Assembly (NCBI RefSeq): GCF_001905445.1
Contig: NZ_LIVQ01000009.1
Span: 105,512-169,511 of the forward strand
Direction: 5' to 3'
From: Streptomyces sp. CB00455
GTDB lineage: Bacteria; Actinomycetota; Actinomycetes; Streptomycetales; Streptomycetaceae
DNA: 64,000 nt
The translations under genes were made by a program, and so were the position numbers. This document shows positions 57,269-64,000 of this stretch, piece after piece. A model generated the notes under the pieces. The model saw only the letters and a list, made by a program, of their open reading frames with translations. It did not search any database and was not told where the DNA came from. Numbering within the stretch: position 1 is the first letter of the stretch; the number at the start of each line of letters is the position of its first letter.

Positions 57269-58438
57269 TCAGGTGGACGGGTCGCGGGAGAAGCCCAGGC
57301 GGGTGCGGAGGGGGATGCGTTCGTCCTCCGCCACCGCCGCGGCGCCGTCCGTCACCGTCTCGTAGACGGCCAGGATGTCCGCGCCGACCGTGGACCAGTC
57401 GAAGCGGCGCACGTGCGCCGCGCCGCGGGTGCTCAGTTCCCCGCGGCGGGCCGGGTCCCGCAGCAGGGCGACGGCCCCGGCCGCCAGGGCGTCCGGGTTC
57501 TCGTTCGTGAAGAGGTCGCCGGCGCCGCCCTGGTCCAGGACCTGCGCGAAGGCGTCCAGGTCGGACGCCAGGACCGCCGCGCCCGCGGACAGGGCCTCGA
57601 CGAGGATGATGCCGAAGCTCTCGCCGCCCGTGTTCGGGGCGACGTACACGTCGACGCTGCGCAGCAGCCGCGCCTTGTCCTCGTCCGAGACCATGCCGAG
57701 GAACTCGACCCGGGAGCGCAGTTCGGGGGGCAGGGAGGCGACCGCCTCCTCCTCGTCACCGCGGCCCGCCACCAGGAGCCGCACCTCGGGGCAGGCCTCC
57801 ACGATCTTGGGGAAGGCCGCCATGAGCACCGGCAGGCCCTTGCGCGGCTCGTCGATGCGGCCGATGAAGCCCAGGGTCTGGCCGCTCCACTCGGGCTTCG
57901 GCTCGGCCTTGGCGAAGAAGTCGACGTCGACCCCGTTCGGGATCACCACCGCGTCCCCGCCCAGGTGCTCCACGAGGGTGCGCCGCGCGTACTCGCTCAC
58001 CGCGATCCGCGCGCTGATCTTCTCCAGGGCCGGCTGGAGGATCGGATAGGCCGCGATCATCGCTCGCGAGCGCGGGTTCGAGGTGTGGAAGGTCGCCACG
58101 ATGGGCCCCTGGGCCGCCCAGCAGGACAGCAGTCCCAGGGAGGGCGACGCAGGCTCGTGGATGTGGATCACGTCGAAGGTGCCGTCGTGCAGCCAGCGCC
58201 GCACCCGGGCGGCCGACAGGAAGCCGAAGTTCAGCCGGGCGACCGACCCGTTGTACGGCACCGGCACCGCGCGCCCCGCCGAGACCACGTACGGCGGCAG
58301 CGGGGTCTCGTCGTCCGCCGGGGCGAGCACCGACACCTCGTGGCCGAGGCGGATCAGGTGTTCGGCCAGGTCCCGGATGTGGAACTGGACGCCGCCCGGC
58401 ACGTCCCACGAGTACGGACACACGATGCCGATCTTCAC
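57269..58438 (-). CDS. pimA: Phosphatidylinositol alpha-mannosyltransferase (PimA-like, GT4)
   Basis: It adds the first mannose to phosphatidylinositol from GDP-mannose at the inner membrane face. The 389-residue GT-B protein starts KIGIVCPYSWDVPGGVQFH and has VIHIHEP, the FIGRIDEPRKGL donor region, and the EX7E-like segment in GGESFGIILVEAL. The GTG at 58438 overlaps the acyltransferase stop by one base. The order PI-phosphate synthase, acyltransferase, PimA matches mycobacteria. Confidence 0.93.
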   Translation of the reverse strand: MKIGIVCPYSWDVPGGVQFHIRDLAEHLIRLGHEVSVLAPADDETPLPPYVVSAGRAVPVPYNGSVARLNFGFLSAARVRRWLHDGTFDVIHIHEPASPSLGLLSCWAAQGPIVATFHTSNPRSRAMIAAYPILQPALEKISARIAVSEYARRTLVEHLGGDAVVIPNGVDVDFFAKAEPKPEWSGQTLGFIGRIDEPRKGLPVLMAAFPKIVEACPEVRLLVAGRGDEEEAVASLPPELRSRVEFLGMVSDEDKARLLRSVDVYVAPNTGGESFGIILVEALSAGAAVLASDLDAFAQVLDQGGAGDLFTNENPDALAAGAVALLRDPARRGELSTRGAAHVRRFDWSTVGADILAVYETVTDGAAAVAEDERIPLRTRLGFSRDPST

Positions 58439-59349
58439 TACGGGCGCTCCCCCTGGTCGGTCAGGTCGTCCAGCCACAGCCGCTGCAGCATGTGCCAGTC
58501 CTGCGGGTGCCCGGCGATCCCCCAGGCGAAGGCGTCCGCCAGCGCCTGGGTCATCACGCCGGTCTTCTCGATCCGGGTCCCGGTCGTCGGCACCTCCACC
58601 GCGGGGTGGATCCGGCCGTACATCTTCGGCGAGTCGCCGTAGTACAGGGTCGCCGGGAGCAGCAGCGCCCCCGTCTGCTGCGCCAGCAGCGCCGGTCCGG
58701 CCGGCATGCGCGCCGTGGCCCCGAAGAACTCCACCTCGATCCCGGAGGACGACAAGTCCCGGTCCGCGACCAGGCACACCAGGCCGCCGGAACGCAGCCG
58801 GCGGGCGAGGGTCCCGAAGGCGGCGCCGCCGTTGTGGGGCAGCACCTCCATGCCGAGGCTCTCGCGGTAGGCCACGAAGCGGTCGTAGAGGGTTTCGGGC
58901 TTGAGGCGCTCGGCGACCGTCGTGAAGGGGACACCGAGGTGGCCCACGGCCCAGGCGCCGGCGAGGTCCCAGTTGGCCAGGTGCGGCAGGGCGACGATGA
59001 CACCGCGTCCGGAGGCGAGGGCCTCGCGCAGGATGTGCTCGTCCTTCATCTCGACATCCGTGCCGAACCGCTTCGGGTCCAGGGTGGGCAGCCGGAAGGA
59101 CTCCATCCAGTACCGCATGTACGAGCGCATGCCGGCCTGCGACAGCTCCCGCAGCTGCTGCGGCGTCGCGTCCGGCACCACCCGCGCGAGGTTGGACTCC
59201 AGTCGCAGCACGCTCTTGCCGCGCCGCTTCCAGGCGAAGTCCGCGATCCGCCGGCCGAGGGCCACCGCGGCGGGCTCGGGCAGCTTCTTGACTCCGGCCC
59301 AGCCGAGACCGTAGAGCCCGTCGACCAGCTTGTCCCGTGTGGTGCCCAT
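58438..59349 (-). CDS. Phosphatidylinositol mannoside acyltransferase (PatA-like)
   Basis: It transfers an acyl group to the PIM mannose. The 303-residue protein belongs to the lysophospholipid acyltransferase (HtrB-like) family, with the HX4D motif in PHLANWD and the later CLVADRDLSSSG segment. The ATG at 59349 overlaps the PI-phosphate synthase stop by one base (TGATG). Both neighbours act in the same pathway. Confidence 0.92.
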   Translation of the reverse strand: MGTTRDKLVDGLYGLGWAGVKKLPEPAAVALGRRIADFAWKRRGKSVLRLESNLARVVPDATPQQLRELSQAGMRSYMRYWMESFRLPTLDPKRFGTDVEMKDEHILREALASGRGVIVALPHLANWDLAGAWAVGHLGVPFTTVAERLKPETLYDRFVAYRESLGMEVLPHNGGAAFGTLARRLRSGGLVCLVADRDLSSSGIEVEFFGATARMPAGPALLAQQTGALLLPATLYYGDSPKMYGRIHPAVEVPTTGTRIEKTGVMTQALADAFAWGIAGHPQDWHMLQRLWLDDLTDQGERP

Positions 59350-60014
59350 CAGGCGGCACCGCCCTCGGCGGCGGCCTCGGCCGCATCGGCCTCGGCCGAC
59401 TCGCGGCGTACGGTGACCACCCGCTGGATCAGCGTGACCAGGGAGCCCACCGCCACGATCCACAGGGCGGCCGGCAGCAGCACCCCGATCCAGGAGGGCA
59501 CCCCGAAGGTCTGGAGCCCGGACAGGCCGGCCGCGACCAGCGAGATCACCAGGCGCTCGGCCCGCTCGATCAGTCCGTTGACGGCCACCGGCAGCCCGAT
59601 CGACTCGCCGCGCGCCTTGGTGTAGGAGACCACCTGGCCGCTGGCCAGGCAGAAGATCGCGACCGCGCACAGCGCGTTGTCGTGGCCGGAGCCCGCGTAC
59701 CAGAGCGCGAGTCCGCCGAAGATCGCCGCGTCCGCCACCCGGTCGAGGGTGGAGTCGAGGAACGCCCCCCACCGGCTGGAGACGCCGGCCTGGCGGGCCA
59801 TGTTCCCGTCCACCAGGTCGGAGAAGACGAAGAGGGTGATGGTGATCGTGCCCCAGAAGAACTCCCCCCGGGGGAAGAAGACCAGCGCTCCCGCGACCAC
59901 TCCGGCCGTGCCGATCAGGGTGACCGCGTCCGGGCTCACCCCCCGCCGGAGCAGAAAAGCGGCGAATGGCGTGAGAACACGCGTGAAGAATGCACGCGCG
60001 TACTTGTTCAGCAT
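59349..60014 (-). CDS. pgsA: CDP-alcohol phosphatidyltransferase, phosphatidylinositol phosphate synthase type
   Basis: It joins CDP-diacylglycerol with inositol phosphate for PI and PIM synthesis. The 221-residue membrane protein has the CDP-alcohol signature DG.MAR (in DLVDGNMARQ) followed at the right spacing by GAFLDSTLDR. Several hydrophobic helices follow. The C-terminus is Ala/Glu-rich. The ATG at 60014 has GGAAGG. An in-frame extension to 60257 is only open frame. Confidence 0.92.
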   Translation of the reverse strand: MLNKYARAFFTRVLTPFAAFLLRRGVSPDAVTLIGTAGVVAGALVFFPRGEFFWGTITITLFVFSDLVDGNMARQAGVSSRWGAFLDSTLDRVADAAIFGGLALWYAGSGHDNALCAVAIFCLASGQVVSYTKARGESIGLPVAVNGLIERAERLVISLVAAGLSGLQTFGVPSWIGVLLPAALWIVAVGSLVTLIQRVVTVRRESAEADAAEAAAEGGAA

Positions 60015-60449
60015 GGCCTTCCCGGAGGGTCGCTGGGCCGCACGGCCACCACGGCCACCGGCTGGCCCATCGTAGCCAGCGCGCCACCTCCCGTACGCCG
60101 CGCACCCACCGGTTCGCGCCACGTAAGAGGTACTTCGCGTCCCGGACCGGCTCCGGGCGGCCCTCCACGGGGCCGTGAGCACGCCGGGCGCACGACCCTC
60201 GGCGCGCACGCCCGGCGCGCCCCCGGCAGGCCCATGCCAGGCCCCCGGCAGGCCCATGCCAGGCCCCTGCCAGGCCCCTGTCGGGCCCCCCGAACACCAC
60301 CGGTACGCCCCTGGCGCGCCCTCCGGTACGACGTATGGACGCGGTGTGACACCAGTGCAAAGCTCGAAGGACCCCCCTTTCCCTCCGCGAAGGATCCTCG
60401 TAGGAACCCACCACCCTCCTCAACGTCACCACCGGGAGGCACGATCACC
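60015..60449. other. Divergent intergenic region between pgsA and the EF-G2-like gene
   Basis: This 435-bp gap should hold both promoters. The only clear structures are the direct repeats at 60221-60263 and a small palindrome GGTGTGACACC at 60343-60353, about 100 bp upstream of the EF-G2-like start. No convincing gene or RNA was seen. Confidence 0.5.
60221..60263. repeat. 21-bp direct repeat, two copies, period 22
   Basis: The unit CCCCGGCAGGCCCATGCCAG plus a final G occurs at 60221-60241 and 60243-60263. Decayed copies of its second half continue to about 60285. Short inverted parts lie within it (GGCAGGCCCATGCC), so it could also fold. Confidence 0.75.
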
Positions 60450-62633
60450 ATGGGAGCCACATCACACCAAGCCGGAGCCGCCGGCAGGGCACTGACGGCC
60501 GACCGCCCCTCGTCCGTACGGAACGTCGTGCTGGTCGGCCACAGCGGATCCGGCAAGACCACGCTGGTCGAGGCCCTCGCCCTGACCGCCGGAGCGGTCA
60601 ACCGGGCCGGCCGCGTCGAGGACGGCGCCACCGTCTCCGACCACGACGAGATCGAGCACCGGCGCCAGCGCTCCGTCCAGCTGTCCCTCGTCCCCGTCGA
60701 ATGGGCCGGGATCAAGATCAACATTCTGGACACCCCCGGATACGCCGACTTCGTCGGAGAGCTCAGGGCCGGTCTGCGCGCCGCGGACGCGGCCCTGTTC
60801 GTCGTCTCGGCCTCCGACGGCATCGACGGCGCCACCCGGATGGTCTGGGACGAGTGCGCGGCCGTGGGCATGCCGCGCGCCCTCGTCGTCACGCATCTGG
60901 AGGCCGCCCGCGCCGACTACGGCGAGATGACGGCCGTCTGCGGCGAGATCTTCGGCGCCGACGACCCCGACGCCGTCGTCCCGCTGTACCTCCCCCTCCA
61001 CGGGCCGGCCGGCCCCGACGGGCACGCGCCGGTCACCGGCCTCCTCGGCCTGCTCTCCCGGCGCGTCTACGACTACAGCTCCGGCGAGCGGGTGGAGCGC
61101 GATCCGGAGCCCGGCGAGCTCGCGCTCATCTCCGGCGCCCGCTCCCGCCTCATCGAGGGGGTCATCGCCGAGAGCGAGGACGAGAGCCTCATGGACCGCT
61201 ACCTCGGCGGCGAGGACATCGACGTCAAGACCCTCGTCGACGACCTGGAACGGGCGGTCGCGCGCGGCACCTTCCACCCCGTCCTGATGGCGGCCCCCGC
61301 CGCCGAGGGCGCCCGCCAGGGCCTGGGCACCGTCGAGCTGCTCGAACTCATCACCGGCGGCTTCCCCACCCCCCTGGAGCGGCCCCCCGTCGCCGTCACC
61401 GGCCCGGACGGCTCCGAACACCCCGCCGTCACCTGCGATCCCGACGGACCCCTTCTCGCCGAGGTCGTCAAGACCTCCTCCGACCCCTACGTCGGCCGCG
61501 TCTGCCTCGTCCGCGTCTTCTCCGGCACCCTGCGGCCCGAGCAGACGGTCCACGTCAGCGGGCACGGCCTCGCCGAGCGCGGGCACGAGGACCACGACGT
61601 CGACGAGCGGATCGGCACCCTCACCTCCCCCTTCGGCAAACAGCAGCGGCCCCTGGACCGCTGCATCGCCGGGGACCTCGCCTGCGTGGCAAGGCTGACC
61701 CGCGCCGAGACCGGCGACACCCTCTCCGCCAAGGACCGGCCCCTGCTGATGGAGCCGTGGGCCATGCCCGACCCGCTGCTCCCCCTCGCCATCGAGGCCC
61801 ACGGCAAAGCCGACGAGGACAAGCTCTCCCAGGGCCTGGCCCGGCTCGTCGCCGAGGACCCGACGATGCGGCTGGAGCAGAACCCGCACACCCACCAGGT
61901 CGTCCTGTGGTGCCTGGGCGAGGCCCACCAGGACGTCGCGCTGGAGCGGCTGCGCACCCGCTACGGCGTCCAGGTCGACGCCGTGCCGCACAAGGTGAGC
62001 CTGCGCGAGACCTTCGGCGCCAAGGCCGCCGGCCGCGGCCGCCACGTCAAACAGTCCGGCGGCCACGGCCAGTTCGCCATCTGCGAGATCGAGGTCGAGC
62101 CGCTCCCGGCCGGCAGCGGCATCGAGTTCGTGGACAAGGTCGTGGGCGGCTCGGTGCCCCGGCAGTTCATCCCGTCCGTCGAGAAGGGCGTACGCGGCCA
62201 GGCGGCGCGCGGGGTCGCGGCCGGCTACCCCCTGGTCGACGTGCGCGTCACCCTCCTCGACGGCAAGGCGCACTCGGTGGACTCCTCCGACGCCGCCTTC
62301 CAGACCGCGGGCGCGCTCGCCCTGCGCGAGGCCGCCACCGAGGCCCGCATCGACCTCCTGGAACCGGTCGCCGAGCTCTCCGTCCTCGTACCCGACGAGT
62401 ACGTCGGCCCCGTCATGAGCGACCTCGCCGGCCGCCGCGGCCGCGTCGTCGGCAGCGAACAGGCCGGAGCCGGGCGCACCCGGGTCCGCGCGGAGATCCC
62501 CGAGATCGAGATCGGCCGCTACGCCGTCGAGCTGCGCTCCGTCTCGCACGGCACGGGCCGCTTCGCCCGGGCGTACGCCCGGCACGAGCCGATGCCGCCG
62601 CAGATCGCCGACAAGGTGCGCAAACAGGCGTAG
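60450..62633 (+). CDS. EF-G2-like translation GTPase paralogue
   Basis: The role is unclear. Mycobacterial EF-G2 was reported not to act as a normal translocase. The 727-residue protein has EF-G domain order: G1 GHSGSGKT (30-37), G3 DTPGYADF, domain II, and the domain IV segment GRHVKQSGGHGQFA, followed by the C-terminal EF-G domain. The switch I region reads RRQRSVQLS instead of RGITI, and the G4 motif NKxD is THLE (148-151). GGGAGGC precedes the ATG at 60450. It starts a plus-strand unit divergent from pgsA. Confidence 0.9.
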   Translation: MGATSHQAGAAGRALTADRPSSVRNVVLVGHSGSGKTTLVEALALTAGAVNRAGRVEDGATVSDHDEIEHRRQRSVQLSLVPVEWAGIKINILDTPGYADFVGELRAGLRAADAALFVVSASDGIDGATRMVWDECAAVGMPRALVVTHLEAARADYGEMTAVCGEIFGADDPDAVVPLYLPLHGPAGPDGHAPVTGLLGLLSRRVYDYSSGERVERDPEPGELALISGARSRLIEGVIAESEDESLMDRYLGGEDIDVKTLVDDLERAVARGTFHPVLMAAPAAEGARQGLGTVELLELITGGFPTPLERPPVAVTGPDGSEHPAVTCDPDGPLLAEVVKTSSDPYVGRVCLVRVFSGTLRPEQTVHVSGHGLAERGHEDHDVDERIGTLTSPFGKQQRPLDRCIAGDLACVARLTRAETGDTLSAKDRPLLMEPWAMPDPLLPLAIEAHGKADEDKLSQGLARLVAEDPTMRLEQNPHTHQVVLWCLGEAHQDVALERLRTRYGVQVDAVPHKVSLRETFGAKAAGRGRHVKQSGGHGQFAICEIEVEPLPAGSGIEFVDKVVGGSVPRQFIPSVEKGVRGQAARGVAAGYPLVDVRVTLLDGKAHSVDSSDAAFQTAGALALREAATEARIDLLEPVAELSVLVPDEYVGPVMSDLAGRRGRVVGSEQAGAGRTRVRAEIPEIEIGRYAVELRSVSHGTGRFARAYARHEPMPPQIADKVRKQA

Positions 62634-62680
62634 GGGGGCGCATCGTCGTCACGGCAGTCGCGGGAGTCACGTGAGCGGCG

Positions 62681-62764
62681 CGCGGGAGGCACGGCAGGAG
62701 CAGCAGGAGTACGCGGGAGGCACGGCAGGAGCGCACAGGAGGCACAGCAGGCACAGGAGGCACA
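62681..62764. repeat. Purine-rich direct repeats between the EF-G2-like gene and the last gene
   Basis: CGCGGGAGGCACGGCAGGAG plus C occurs at 62681-62701 and 62712-62732 (period 31). CACAGGAGGCACA occurs at 62734-62746 and 62752-62764 (period 18). All share GGAGGCAC. The antisense frame gives a chance Cys/Leu-rich reading. The 292-bp gap holds no other feature I can name. Confidence 0.75.
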
Positions 62765-62925
62765 TCGGCAGCACGCCGGAGTGACGGCACCGGCGCGCCG
62801 GGGAGCCGCCCGCCCAAGGCGCTTGCGGTGGGCGGCATTTCCCTGTCCCATGACCATGGGGCGGAAACCGCCGATAGGCTCTTCGGCGCGGCAAAGAGCA
62901 CGAACGCACAGCGATGGGGGCAGCG

Positions 62926-64000
62926 GTGGCGGACGACGGATTCGACTTCAGGCCCGGAGCGCAGGTTCCGCTCCAGGGCGGTGGCGGACAGACGGCGGCG
63001 ACCAACGCCCTCGCCTCGGCGGCCTACCGCGACGGCGCGGCGGACACGAAGCTGGCCGCGATACTCGAAGCCAACAGCGAGCACCACGCCGCCACGGTCA
63101 AGCCCCCCAAGATCTCCCTGTTCGAGCCGAACCTCGGCGAGGCCTTCTGCCGGGCCGTGGAGGGCCGCACCCTCGGCGCGGGGCGCAAGCCGCTCATCCA
63201 GTCCTTCGGCGCCGATCCGCAGACCGTCGTGGAGCACTGCCTGGCCGCTTCGCACATCCGCAAGGAGCGCGACCGCAAACTGCGTCTGATCGTGCTGGTC
63301 TGCGGGGTGCTGTTCCTGCCCGGACTGCTGCTGTGGCTCGGCCTGTTCCAGCTCCGCAAGAGCCTGTCCCGGGGCGGCGCCAAGGGCTCCTCCTGGATCG
63401 GCACCGCGCTGCTGGTCGGTGTCGCGGTGGTGGTGGCCGTCCTGATGTTCAAGCTGCCCTTCACCGGCTTCCTCGGCCTCTACCTGCGCGCCATGATCAT
63501 CGCCCCGTCCCTGGGCTGGCTGCTCGCCCGCCGGATATGCGAGTCCACCGCCGCCGACCTGCGCGCCCGCTGGGACGGGCTGCTGTCCGGTGGCGGGGTC
63601 GGCGCCAAGATCCCGGAGGCGGTGCCCGGCAATCCGGACGAGAAGGCCCGCGAGGACCTGCGCCACCAGCTCGCCAAGCTGACCGCCGAGGACCGCAGCA
63701 ATTCGGTCTTCTACGCGGGCTCCAAGGGCATCCTCGGCATGGGCACCCGGTGGGGCAGCTGGCAGATGGCCGAGGAGCTCACCCCGAAGAACGAGGGCTC
63801 GGAGATCCACCCCTTCCGCAGCTGGGACGTCATACGCGCGATCGACGCCCAGCTCCGCAAGCTGGAGCGCGGCCCCCTGCACACCGGGGGTTTCCCGCCG
63901 GCCGCGATCCAGCACTGGATCGTGACCCCCGTCGGCGAGGGTGCGGCCGAGGTGGCCCGTCCCACCGGCGAGAACACCGACACCTTCCTGATCAAGCCGC
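62926..64000 (+). CDS. Unknown membrane protein (partial, runs off the window)
   Basis: I do not recognise the family. The visible 358 residues begin VADDGFDFRPGAQVPLQ. A cytosolic stretch follows, then three hydrophobic segments at about 119-141, 157-178 and 183-202 (for example LIVLVCGVLFLPGLLLWLGLF), and a soluble part still open at the edge. The GTG at 62926 is preferred because GGGGG lies 5 bases upstream. An ATG at 62914 is in the same frame. It follows the repeat-containing gap after the EF-G2-like gene. Confidence 0.75.
   Translation, partial: MADDGFDFRPGAQVPLQGGGGQTAATNALASAAYRDGAADTKLAAILEANSEHHAATVKPPKISLFEPNLGEAFCRAVEGRTLGAGRKPLIQSFGADPQTVVEHCLAASHIRKERDRKLRLIVLVCGVLFLPGLLLWLGLFQLRKSLSRGGAKGSSWIGTALLVGVAVVVAVLMFKLPFTGFLGLYLRAMIIAPSLGWLLARRICESTAADLRARWDGLLSGGGVGAKIPEAVPGNPDEKAREDLRHQLAKLTAEDRSNSVFYAGSKGILGMGTRWGSWQMAEELTPKNEGSEIHPFRSWDVIRAIDAQLRKLERGPLHTGGFPPAAIQHWIVTPVGEGAAEVARPTGENTDTFLIKP

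Noticed and set aside
60221..60285. Possible CRISPR array
   Set aside because: Two contiguous 21-bp copies with one-base spacing and no spacers or cas genes. It is a simple direct repeat.
59350..60449. Extension of the EF-G2-like gene upstream to about 59337
   Set aside because: The frame is open, but homology to translation GTPases starts after the ATG at 60450, which has its own ribosome site. The upstream part is antisense to pgsA.
62519..63005. Minus-strand Cys/Leu-rich frames
   Set aside because: They are chance readings of the GGAGGCAC repeat tract opposite a real plus-strand gene.

Overview
The window comes from a Streptomyces chromosome, or that of a very close relative. The base composition is very GC-rich with strong GC at third codon positions. 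It carries bldD, the sporulation master repressor, with both c-di-GMP-binding signatures intact, and a Streptomyces-type sIHF gene. The order of housekeeping genes is typical of actinobacteria. Nearly everything is on the minus strand in long, tightly overlapping operons. Plus-strand genes are bldD, a cyclophilin-like isomerase, a DUF349 gene, a broken DUF2470 gene, an EF-G2-like gene and a partial membrane protein at the right edge.

Layout: (1) 1-14.7 kb, minus strand: priA (start only), metK, coaBC, rpoZ, gmk, sIHF, then the pyrimidine operon pyrR-pyrB-pyrC-(membrane protein)-carA-carB-pyrD-pyrF. A PyrR-binding-loop match lies just before the pyrR ribosome binding site. (2) bldD, divergent from pyrR, with two adjacent BldD-box-like sites over its promoter. 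(3) 15.6-29.2 kb, minus: nusB, efp, an M24 peptidase homologue with altered metal ligands, a P-loop kinase, the shikimate genes aroQ-aroB-aroK-aroC-aroE, mltG, ruvX, alaS and two small membrane-associated genes. (4) 29.2-36.9 kb: rpsD, an iron-box-like operator with a frameshifted DUF2470 gene, rarA, a VKOR protein, hisS, an MBL hydrolase, the cyclophilin-like gene and the DUF349 gene. (5) 37-40 kb: an accessory cassette of Ser/Thr kinase, EACC1-like adaptor and caspase-like protease with a TPR-like tail. (6) 40-51.8 kb: rel, apt, secF, secD, yajC, ruvB, ruvA, ruvC, yebC, pdxT and pdxS, followed by a LemA-like gene to 52.5 kb. (7) 52.6-57.1 kb: a second accessory cassette of STAND NTPase with TPR-like region plus two tandem APH-fold kinases. 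(8) 57.3-64 kb: the phosphatidylinositol mannoside genes (pimA-like, acyltransferase, PI-phosphate synthase), the EF-G2-like gene and a partial membrane protein.

The core genes cover pyrimidine and aromatic biosynthesis, translation and its quality control, Holliday-junction processing, Sec export, (p)ppGpp control and PIM lipid synthesis. The same neighbourhood order, as I recall it, exists in Mycobacterium tuberculosis: ppiB next to relA, and pgsA-patA-pimA close to pdxS/pdxT and yebC. Against that background the two multi-gene insertions stand out. One sits 29 bp after rel, the other between pdxS and pimA. Both combine signalling or effector domains in translationally coupled gene sets. 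They resemble NTPase/kinase/caspase conflict (defence or programmed-death) systems and are the best candidates for under-described biology here.
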